12,507 nucleotides of DNA, taken from contig DAOWOP010000071.1 of assembly GCA_030642005.1 (NCBI GenBank), forward strand, positions 1 to 12,507, read 5' to 3'. Shown in pieces: positions 6,682 to 12,507 of the stretch (its first letter is position 1; every line of letters starts with the position of its first letter). The notes beneath the pieces are model-generated. The model was not told where the DNA came from, did not search any database, and worked only from the letters and a program-made list of their open reading frames with translations. The DNA is from Planctomycetales bacterium (GTDB taxonomy: Bacteria > Planctomycetota > Phycisphaerae > SM23-33). The position numbers and the translations under genes are program-made.

Positions 6682-7085
6682 TTTGCCCTGGTAGAGGTCC
6701 CCTCTCACATACATGAGGCTCCTCCTGCACAGCCCCGTCAAGGAGGAGAGACGGGATGCTTTCGGTGGGCGCTCATCTCCACCGTCCGTGCATTTACAAG
6801 ACCTCGACCCCTACCTCAAGGATTCTCTGACGACCACCCGGGTGACGGGTGGGCACTGTGGACGGTCGCTCATCTCCATCCAGGCCAAATCGTCGAAAGT
6901 TTGAGAATCCTCGCGTGAGGCTCATCGTTACAAACACCGACCTCAAATAAAAGGTCGGTCAGGCTCCTCGGCCGCTCCACGGTTCTCATACGAAGCACAG
7001 CGAATAGAGGCCTTCAGATCGCACGCAGCGATTTTTCCAGCCTCTACATGAGACCCCTTTAACCGAGACAATCTTTATTGGCTCT
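6642..7085 (-). ncRNA. Unrecognised highly structured RNA (or structured 3'UTR)
   Basis: About 440 nt between the stop codon of the receiver-like gene and a Rho-independent terminator on the same strand; no minus-strand ORF of 60 aa or more exists here. Helices found by eye, in window coordinates: 7005-7011/7040-7046 with inner 7018-7022/7028-7032; 6936-6943/6952-6959; long-range 6817-6827/6903-6913 (11 bp with one G-U), enclosing 6860-6865/6876-6881 and 6834-6840/6846-6852; long-range 6690-6699/6806-6815 (10 bp, one G-U), enclosing 6763-6768/6779-6784, 6719-6726/6741-6748 and 6704-6708/6713-6717. Several need G-U pairs, which favours the RNA of this strand. Hallmarks of RNase P RNA, tmRNA, SRP RNA, group I/II introns or common riboswitches were not found. 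The 5' end is unknown; it may be processed from the sigma-54 transcript starting near 7537. Confidence 0.6.
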
Positions 7086-7511
7086 TTACCTTACAGTTAC
7101 CTTTGCTGCGCCCGTTAGCACGTGCTGCACCAGTCCCGCCCACTGCTGCGGGCCTACGGGTCTGGTCAGGTAACTGGCCCCGCCCTTTCTTGCGGCCAAT
7201 TCCATGGCTCCGCCGCCCATCTCGCCGATGACGACGATGGGACACTGAGGCCAGCGATGCCGCATCCAGGACAGGGTTCTGCCTATCGCTTCGGGATCAT
7301 CGTTGTTTGCAAGGATTATCAATGCGACCCGCCCGGACGGGCAGTTCAGCATGACATCCTCGGCCCGGCGATAGGTGATAAGAACACCGTTATTCACTTG
7401 TGAAAGTTGCCGACCTACCTGGACCGCTTCGTCCAAGTCTTCACAGGCCATTACGATATATAATCTTTCACCGGCCCTCCGGCCGACCCTCTTTCGTAAA
7501 AGATCCGACAC
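7086..7511 (-). CDS. Degenerate receiver-like protein
   Basis: A 141-aa single-domain protein with a CheY/receiver-like pattern: strand LYIVMACEDLDEA at the acidic-pocket position, LIILANNDD where the phosphoacceptor strand should end in Asp, IVVIGEMGG at the Thr/Ser position, and YLTRPVG at the conserved Lys-Pro position. The phosphoacceptor Asp is replaced by Ala/Asn, Thr/Ser by Gly and Lys by Arg, so normal phosphorylation is unlikely. There is no output domain. The GTG start (7509-7511) has a strong GGGAGG 6 nt upstream. A sigma-54 promoter lies about 40 bp before the start and a structured RNA follows it without a gap. It may act by protein-protein contact, for example on the adjacent activator; that is inference. 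The fold call is moderate. Confidence 0.7.
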   Translation of the reverse strand: MSDLLRKRVGRRAGERLYIVMACEDLDEAVQVGRQLSQVNNGVLITYRRAEDVMLNCPSGRVALIILANNDDPEAIGRTLSWMRHRWPQCPIVVIGEMGGGAMELAARKGGASYLTRPVGPQQWAGLVQHVLTGAAKVTVR

Positions 7512-7548
7512 TCTATTCCCTCCCCTCCATAACTGATATAACTGAAGG

Positions 7549-7562
7549 GCAACTGCTGTGCC
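7549..7562 (-). promoter_or_regulatory. Sigma-54 (-24/-12) promoter
   Basis: On the minus strand GGCAC-AGCAG-TTGC gives GG-N10-GC, the exact spacing required by RpoN, with 9 of the 10 core TGGCAC/TTGC bases (C instead of T at the first). The predicted start of transcription is near 7537, giving a leader of about 26 nt that contains the ribosome binding site of the receiver-like gene. A sigma-54 activator gene lies immediately upstream, which strengthens the call. Confidence 0.72.
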
Positions 7563-7578
7563 GCCATTGATGTCGCCG

Positions 7579-7593
7579 CCGATAATTTATCGG
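7579..7593. promoter_or_regulatory. Possible activator binding site (inverted repeat)
   Basis: CCGATAA-T-TTATCGG is a perfect 7-bp inverted repeat around one base. A further half site TTTATCG recurs at 7600-7606, 14 bp away. It lies upstream of the -24 element, near position -42 to -56, closer than a usual enhancer but within reach of a Fis-type activator or a repressor. Role inferred. Confidence 0.4.
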
Positions 7594-7754
7594 AAGCCAT
7601 TTATCGACAGGATATTATGGCGAAGAAATTTTTTCGTCGCCCACCGATTGTCTTTTAGTTGCCGCAGCGAGGTGTTGCAAATCGCCACAGCCGGCGGCGC
7701 GCAACGAAGCGCAATCGTCGCATATCGCTGCGCTGATGATTGTTGAGTGGACGC

Positions 7755-8801
7755 TCAGATCAGGTCGTTTAATCTGTGGTTGCGTATCTTTCTCAGGAGT
7801 GTTGAGCGGTGGACTTCCAGCAGTCTTGCCGCCGCCGAACGGTTCCATCCGGTCCGTTTCAGGGCGATGAGTATCGCCGAGCGTTCGGCTTCGGCGAGTG
7901 TATAGGTGAGCGGCTCATCATGAATTTCCGTGATCCTGCTCGGCTGGGGCTCCATTGGCGGCTGATCCTGCACGTGCCGGGCATCATCGAGCCACGTCGT
8001 TACCAGTGTCGGCGGGAGCGGAGGCAGGTCGGCTGCATAAAGCCGTTCCACGTAGTTGCACAGTTCGCGAATGTTTCCGGGCCAGCAGTAATCCCGAATC
8101 TGTTGACGGATGCCTTCGCCCAGCACGCGTATGGGCATTGAATACTCTTCGGCGTAAAATTTGAGGTAGTGGTCCAGGATCAGAGCGATGTCATCCGTCC
8201 GGCATCGCAGCGGCGGAACTTCGATGCGGACAATGTTGAGACGGTGATAGAGGTCCAGGCGGAACTGCCTGCTTTTCACCGCCTGTTTCAAGTTCGTGTT
8301 TGTCGTCGCGATGAACCGCACGTCGGCCGGGACCGGCCTGGTCCCGCCGACCGGAATAACCTCCCGCTCCTGGAGCAGGCGAAGCAGTTTGGCCTGAAGG
8401 TGCAGTGGAATTTCACTTACTTCATCAAGCAGCAGCGTGCCGCCTTCAGCCGCCCGTACAACGCCAAGCGTCTCAGAGACAGCGCCGGTGAAGGCGCCTC
8501 GAACGTGCCCGAAGAATTGACTCTCAAATAAACTCTCGCTGATTCCGGCGCAGTTGACGGGGATAAACGGGCCGTCCCGTCGTCTGGATTTGACGTGAAC
8601 GTGCCGGGCAAGCAGTTCCTTGCCGGTGCCGCTTTCGCCTTCGATCAGGACAACGCAGTCATTAGTGGCTACAGCGTCGGCGATAGCCATGACGTTCCTG
8701 AAGAGGGAACTTGAACCGATTATCACCCACGCAGGGCGAGAACCGTCCCCTTGCGGCGAATACACCGCACCCTGTCGAGATGTCTGTCCTCCTGACCTCA
8801 T
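7755..8801 (-). CDS. Sigma-54-dependent transcriptional activator without receiver domain
   Basis: A 348-aa bacterial enhancer-binding protein. It activates RNA polymerase with sigma-54 by ATP-driven remodelling. Visible are Walker A GESGTGKE (55-62), the sigma-54-contact loop GAFTGA (102-107), Walker B LLLDE (D126, E127), the sensor region, and a C-terminal Fis-type helix-turn-helix (about 310-345, NRSAAARLLEVHRSTLLRKI). Only about 25 residues precede the AAA+ domain, so there is no phosphorylation module, as in PspF; control must come from elsewhere, perhaps from a partner protein. ATG 8801 is the only start after the in-frame stop at 8852, but it has no ribosome binding site and is abutted by a heptamer repeat. 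The nearest likely target is the sigma-54 promoter at 7549-7562, downstream of its own stop codon. Family certain, start less so. Confidence 0.92.
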   Translation of the reverse strand: MRSGGQTSRQGAVYSPQGDGSRPAWVIIGSSSLFRNVMAIADAVATNDCVVLIEGESGTGKELLARHVHVKSRRRDGPFIPVNCAGISESLFESQFFGHVRGAFTGAVSETLGVVRAAEGGTLLLDEVSEIPLHLQAKLLRLLQEREVIPVGGTRPVPADVRFIATTNTNLKQAVKSRQFRLDLYHRLNIVRIEVPPLRCRTDDIALILDHYLKFYAEEYSMPIRVLGEGIRQQIRDYCWPGNIRELCNYVERLYAADLPPLPPTLVTTWLDDARHVQDQPPMEPQPSRITEIHDEPLTYTLAEAERSAILIALKRTGWNRSAAARLLEVHRSTLLRKIRNHRLNDLI

Positions 8802-8802
8802 C

Positions 8803-9177
<375 letters not shown>

Positions 9178-10773
9178 ATGGGTCTGCGTAAATCGGAACC
9201 TCGGCTGAGAATCGGCCTTCAGGTCAAATCCGTCCTGGTCCTGATGGTTGTGGTCTTTGCGGCGACAACTGTCGGCGGATGGTTTTTTTGCGCCATCTCG
9301 CAGGACATCCTTCGCCGGAAAGATCGCAGCCAGGCTGAGGCTTTTGTCGGGAACCTGACAGTCGCCGCCGCGGCGAGCCTGATTGACCGGGATCGAGAAT
9401 CGCTCCAGCAATTGGCGATGAGACTGCTGGATCGCCCCAACGTTCACCACGTCAGCATCCTCGACCGCCGCGGCGAGACCGCAGCCGTTGCCGAGCGAGT
9501 CGTAGCCGGTATCGACCGGCTCACCCTGGCATGCAGACCCGTGAGCCTGTCGTATGAGACGCGGCGAGGCGGCGATTTTCTGGAAGTTGGCCGGCCTGTC
9601 GTTTCCCCTTCCGACGGCAGGGAAACCGATGTGCTGGTCGGAGCGGTCCGTCTGGTGCTGGATACGCGGGAGACAGCCGGTATCATTACCCGCCTCCGGC
9701 GGGAAACGACGGCCATCACAGCGGTTATCGTGCTGTGTGTTATTCCGCTGGGATACCTGTTGACCTGGCGGGTGATGGTGATGCCGATTCGCCGGCTTAT
9801 GAAGGCTACAAGCCAACTGGCAGAAGGCGATTTCTCCGCACGCGTCGAGACCTGCCGAAACGACGAGATCGGCGAATTGGCAGGCTCGTTCGGCATCATG
9901 GCCGAAAAGGTCCGCGCCTCGCAGAGACGCCTCCGCAGGGCGAACGAATCCCTGGAACAGAAGGTCGCGGATCGAACCTGCGAACTTCAGCGCGCCAACC
10001 GCCGGCTGCAGGAAGAAATGTCCGAAAAGGAAGATTTTCTCCGCGCAGTCAGCCACGACCTCAACGCGCCTCTCCGGAACATAGCGGGCATGGCTACCAT
10101 GATTTCCATGAAGTACCGCGAGCAGTTGCCCGAGGAAGTAATCGCCCGCCTCCAGCGTATCCAGTCTAACGTCGATGCCGAGACCGAACTGATCGGCGAA
10201 CTGCTGGAGTTGAGCCGGATAAAGACACGCCCCGAAAAACGCCGGATGATGGACTTCGCTCCGCTGTTTCAATCGCTGGCCCATGCGTTCGAATATGATC
10301 TCAAAGCCAGGAATATCACGCTTGAGATTGACGAGCCGATGCCCCGGCTGTTCGTGGAGCGCAACCGGATGAGACAGGTGTTTCAGAACCTCATCGACAA
10401 CGCCATAAAGTACATGACCGACCGGACAGATGGAAAAATCCGGATCGGTTACAGTATGGTCGATGGGATGCACCGTTTCAGCGTAGCCGACAACGGCTTG
10501 GGCATTTCGCCGGCGGACCAGGAGCGAATTTTCAACGTCTTCCGGCGCGCCTCGGCGGCCGCTTCGACCGGGGTGCCGGGCAAGGGCGTAGGTCTGGCCC
10601 TGGTCAAGAGCGTAATAAGCAATTACGACGGGCGGGTGTGGGTCGAGTCCGAGCCGGGGAAAGGGGCGGTATTCTACGTCGCTATCAGCGTACAGCACAC
10701 TACCGAACCGGTACAGGACAACTGGGACGAAGCAAACCAAGCCTGCGAGGCGGCTGAAATACGCAACGGCTAG
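9178..10773 (+). CDS. Membrane sensor histidine kinase
   Basis: A 531-aa inner-membrane kinase if started at ATG 9178 (weak AAGAAG upstream); ATG 9031 and 8878 are alternatives giving 580 and 631 aa. Order of parts: TM1 (17-40), a periplasmic sensor of about 138 aa, TM2 (about 179-203), HAMP (about 200-255), coiled coil, HisKA with phospho-His in AVSHDLNAPLR (H293), and HATPase with N box FQNLIDNAIKYM (402-413), G1 DNGLGIS (438), F box IFNVFRR and G2 GKGVGLALVK. All catalytic motifs are intact. It should phosphorylate the response regulator-cyclase encoded 59 bp downstream. The SHDLxxPLR type of phosphorylation motif is shared with phytochrome-like kinases, though no light-sensing domain is present. 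Signal unknown. Confidence 0.9.
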   Translation: MGLRKSEPRLRIGLQVKSVLVLMVVVFAATTVGGWFFCAISQDILRRKDRSQAEAFVGNLTVAAAASLIDRDRESLQQLAMRLLDRPNVHHVSILDRRGETAAVAERVVAGIDRLTLACRPVSLSYETRRGGDFLEVGRPVVSPSDGRETDVLVGAVRLVLDTRETAGIITRLRRETTAITAVIVLCVIPLGYLLTWRVMVMPIRRLMKATSQLAEGDFSARVETCRNDEIGELAGSFGIMAEKVRASQRRLRRANESLEQKVADRTCELQRANRRLQEEMSEKEDFLRAVSHDLNAPLRNIAGMATMISMKYREQLPEEVIARLQRIQSNVDAETELIGELLELSRIKTRPEKRRMMDFAPLFQSLAHAFEYDLKARNITLEIDEPMPRLFVERNRMRQVFQNLIDNAIKYMTDRTDGKIRIGYSMVDGMHRFSVADNGLGISPADQERIFNVFRRASAAASTGVPGKGVGLALVKSVISNYDGRVWVESEPGKGAVFYVAISVQHTTEPVQDNWDEANQACEAAEIRNG

Positions 10774-10832
10774 TCGAGTCGCCGTAACGAAATGTCGATG
10801 AATAACGCGTACCGACAAGGTGAAATTCCCTG

Positions 10833-11903
10833 ATGAGTAACAAAGATATGATAGATGAAGCGTTATCGGCCTCTTCGAGAGGGATCAGAGTGCTGATCGT
10901 CGAGGACGACATCGACCAGCGCGAACTGATATATGAGGCGATGCGGATACATTTCGCCGACCGCCGCGACACCGAAATCGTCTGTGTCGGCACAGGGGCC
11001 GAATGCCTGGCCCAACAACTGTGTGATTTCGACATCATCCTGCTGGATTACAACCTGCCGGACACTTCCGGCATCGATCTACTGGAACAAATCACCGGCA
11101 TGTACGACGTCCCGGTCGTTTTCGTAACGGGCAATAACGACATTGCCTCCGCCGCCGAGGCCATCCGTCGGGGCGCCCAGGACTATGTCGTCAAACTCGG
11201 CGATTATCTCTTCGCCCTGCCAATTGTGGTCGAAAAGAACATCCGCCTGCACGCGCTCAAACGGGAAAACGCCCACCTCCAGGCGGAACTGACCACCACC
11301 CTTGAAGAGATGCAGGCCAAAAACGTCGAGTTGGAGCAATCCATGCATAAACTCCGGACCATGGCGGCTACGGACCACCTGACCGGACTGTCCAACCGCA
11401 GGGTCTTCGCCGAAACACTTCAGAGGTGTTACAACGAGGCCGTTCGATACAAGTTAGACCTGACCTGCCTGATGTGCGATCTGGACCACTTCAAGATCAT
11501 GAACGACACGCTTGGCCATCAGATCGGCGATAAGGTGCTTATGGCTACCGCCGAGGTCATTCGCTCAAACCTCCGCAGCAGCGACTATGCCGCCCGTTAC
11601 GGCGGAGATGAGTTCGTTATACTGCTGCCGCATACATCTATGAATAAGGCCATGAGCGTCAGCGATCGCATCTGTCGGCAGATTGTACCGGCTACGGGCC
11701 GACACGCACGGACCGGAACGGGGATAACACTGTCAATAGGAATTTCCTCCCTGACGGTGGATCAGCCCACCTCCGCTGACGCGATGGTGGCTATGGCCGA
11801 TCGCGCCCTGTACGTAGCCAAAGACCGCGGCAAAAATTGCATCGTTGTGTTCAGCGAAATCGGGGCAGTCTCTCAATCCGTTCCAAGTCAAATCGTCGGA
11901 TAA
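10833..11903 (+). CDS. Response regulator with GGDEF diguanylate cyclase domain
   Basis: A 356-aa protein with a receiver (18-135; acidic pocket D25-D26, phosphoacceptor D72, T99, K121), a coiled coil (about 140-175), and a GGDEF domain (178-345). The active-site motif is GGDEF (257-261), and the RxxD product-inhibition site (R248, D251) lies five residues before it. It should make c-di-GMP from two GTP when phosphorylated, resembling WspR/PleD-type regulators with a single receiver, and be feedback-inhibited. The start ATG 10833 has AAGGTG about 10 nt upstream. It lies 59 bp after the kinase on the same strand, so the two form a likely operon and cognate pair. It is complete and should be active. 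Confidence 0.94.
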   Translation: MSNKDMIDEALSASSRGIRVLIVEDDIDQRELIYEAMRIHFADRRDTEIVCVGTGAECLAQQLCDFDIILLDYNLPDTSGIDLLEQITGMYDVPVVFVTGNNDIASAAEAIRRGAQDYVVKLGDYLFALPIVVEKNIRLHALKRENAHLQAELTTTLEEMQAKNVELEQSMHKLRTMAATDHLTGLSNRRVFAETLQRCYNEAVRYKLDLTCLMCDLDHFKIMNDTLGHQIGDKVLMATAEVIRSNLRSSDYAARYGGDEFVILLPHTSMNKAMSVSDRICRQIVPATGRHARTGTGITLSIGISSLTVDQPTSADAMVAMADRALYVAKDRGKNCIVVFSEIGAVSQSVPSQIVG

Positions 11904-11952
11904 TGCTGCAAAAAGACGCTCAAGTCAAAAACCTCTCTGGTCCATGACCATT

Positions 11953-12210
11953 TCAGCGCTGACGGGATGAGCGAGGGGACTGTGACGGGAACGCCTCGGG
12001 CGCCCCTTCAAGCAGATATGACACCGCTGCTTCCGTTACAGGCACGTCGTCCCGTTTTGCCCGGGCGGTAATGTCGTTCGTGGTGCTTGTGATGCGGCGG
12101 TACGCCTGGCCGGCCTTGGCGAAGATGTCGGGGCTGCCGGGACGCCGGCCAACGTAATATCCGCCCAGAAAGACCGCCAGCAACAGGATGAGTTTTACTA
12201 ACCTCCGCAT
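11953..12210 (-). CDS. Small single-span membrane protein of unknown function
   Basis: 85 aa beginning MRRLVKLILLLAVFLGGYYVGRR: two Arg and a Lys, then one transmembrane helix (residues 6-20), then a polar, probably cytoplasmic or periplasmic, tail of about 65 residues with a helical middle (AKAGQAYRRITSTTNDITARAK). ATG 12210 has GGAGG 9 nt upstream, a good ribosome binding site. The frame is open further upstream to 12432, but that extension runs through a poly-C tract and a tandem repeat and is not credible. It is convergent with the cyclase gene. No family recognised; the membrane anchor is the only firm statement. Confidence 0.65.
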   Translation of the reverse strand: MRRLVKLILLLAVFLGGYYVGRRPGSPDIFAKAGQAYRRITSTTNDITARAKRDDVPVTEAAVSYLLEGAPEAFPSQSPRSSRQR

Positions 12211-12257
12211 CGCCCAATGCCTCCAAATAACCGCAACCGCGACTTCCGACACATCCA

Positions 12258-12265
12258 CCCCCCCC
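12258..12265. repeat. Poly-C8 tract upstream of the small membrane gene
   Basis: Eight consecutive C lie 48 bp before the start codon of the small membrane protein (G8 on the coding strand). A second run of six C is at about 12298-12303. Such tracts can slip and alter promoter spacing, but no promoter is clearly defined here. Confidence 0.5.
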
Positions 12266-12380
12266 ACCAAGCCAATTACACTGTACGATACAAACCACCC
12301 CCCGTGCAAATTATTCAGAGAGAAATTTGCGAAAAAATCTTGCCGGGTGGAAAAAAGCGGATGCCACTTCCAAACACGCA

Positions 12381-12490
12381 GAAACGGAACGAATGGGAAC
12401 GAAACGGAACCAAACGGAACGAAACGGAACAATACGGAAAGATACGGAACGATTGGGAAAGATTGGGAAAGAATGGGAAAGTTTGGGAAA
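12381..12490. repeat. Eleven-copy degenerate 10-bp tandem repeat
   Basis: Eleven consecutive decamers in exact 10-bp register, from GAAACGGAAC on the left to GATTGGGAAA and GTTTGGGAAA on the right. Two sub-types grade into each other: CGGAAC units up to about 12450, TGGGAAA units after it. A short A/T tract recurs once per helical turn. No gene can be supported in 12211-12507 on either strand. The repeat may continue beyond the edge in decayed form. Confidence 0.88.
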
Positions 12491-12507
12491 GTTTTAAAAA
12501 CACGTAA

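Noticed and set aside
6598..6918. Plus-strand ORF of 106 aa, and another of 63 aa at 6713-6904
   Set aside because: They start in the MITE-like end or without a ribosome binding site, have no recognisable protein character, and lie antisense to the structured RNA and its terminator.
6903..6935. Hammerhead-like core, because GAUGAG is followed by a small hairpin
   Set aside because: The CUGAUGA is incomplete, the GAAA after the stem is absent and no cleavage-site helix is present.
7018..7036. Plus-strand terminator (GATCGC...GCGATTTTT)
   Set aside because: A 5-bp stem with five T, but no plus-strand gene ends nearby and it forms part of a larger minus-strand helix.
6642..7085. RNase P RNA, tmRNA, SRP RNA or intron
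   Set aside because: The GAGGAAAGUC and ACAGAAA elements, the tRNA-like end and tag ORF, the GGAA-type SRP tip and intron domain V were all looked for and not found.
11938..11950. TGGTC-cat-GACCA hairpin as a terminator between convergent genes
   Set aside because: Only a 5-bp stem; the nearest T run on the minus strand is several bases away, so it is too weak to call.
12211..12507. Coding potential over the decamer repeat (plus ORF 12217-12507, upstream extension of the small membrane gene, minus ORF 12315-12503)
   Set aside because: The translations are low-complexity products of the repeat, and a well-placed ribosome binding site supports the start at 12210 instead.

Overview
The window reads as a piece of a moderately GC-rich bacterial chromosome with AT-rich gaps that hold palindromic repeats. 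Several features suggest the Planctomycetes/PVC group, perhaps a Phycisphaerae-like organism: dispersed 'GGATTACAGGGATT' and 'CGCAGAGTTCGCAGAG' palindromes, a lipoprotein with EF-hand-like calcium loops, sigma-54 enhancer-binding regulators, and rplU not followed by rpmA. This placement is inference; there is no rRNA or other strong marker gene.

Left part (1-6400), mostly metabolism and housekeeping. The 5' end of purE (minus strand, cut by the window edge) is followed by a zinc-dependent medium-chain dehydrogenase (minus). Divergent from it is an alkaline-phosphatase-superfamily lipoprotein with calcium-loop motifs that has lost two metal ligands. Then come an M20 metallopeptidase, ribosomal protein L21 with its own sigma-70-type promoter, and a secreted protein, probably a beta-propeller. 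Three kinds of palindromic repeat sit in the gaps: two copies of a roughly 130-bp element (about 324-455 and 4813-4948), a 27-bp inverted repeat (3299-3373), and a MITE-like pair of 28-bp arms (6399-6610).

Middle part (6635-8830), the most unusual section. On the minus strand, an orphan sigma-54 activator without a receiver domain lies upstream of a well-formed -24/-12 sigma-54 promoter. That promoter reads into a small degenerate receiver protein, and then into about 440 nt with no minus-strand ORF of 60 aa or more. This stretch folds by eye into many helices, including two hairpins with nearly the same 10-nt loop and two long-range helices, and it ends in a clear Rho-independent terminator. 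I interpret it as an unrecognised structured RNA, or a structured 3'UTR, under sigma-54 control. A four-copy heptamer repeat abuts the activator's start codon.

Right part (8830-12507). Divergent from the activator is a two-gene signalling operon: a membrane histidine kinase (HAMP, HisKA, HATPase) and a response regulator with a GGDEF diguanylate cyclase domain that has intact catalytic and product-inhibition sites. A small single-span membrane protein follows on the minus strand. The window ends in an eleven-copy, 10-bp-period tandem repeat. Together, 6635-11903 looks like a signalling island that links phosphorelay, c-di-GMP, sigma-54 transcription and a structured RNA. That the parts work together is inferred only from their adjacency.
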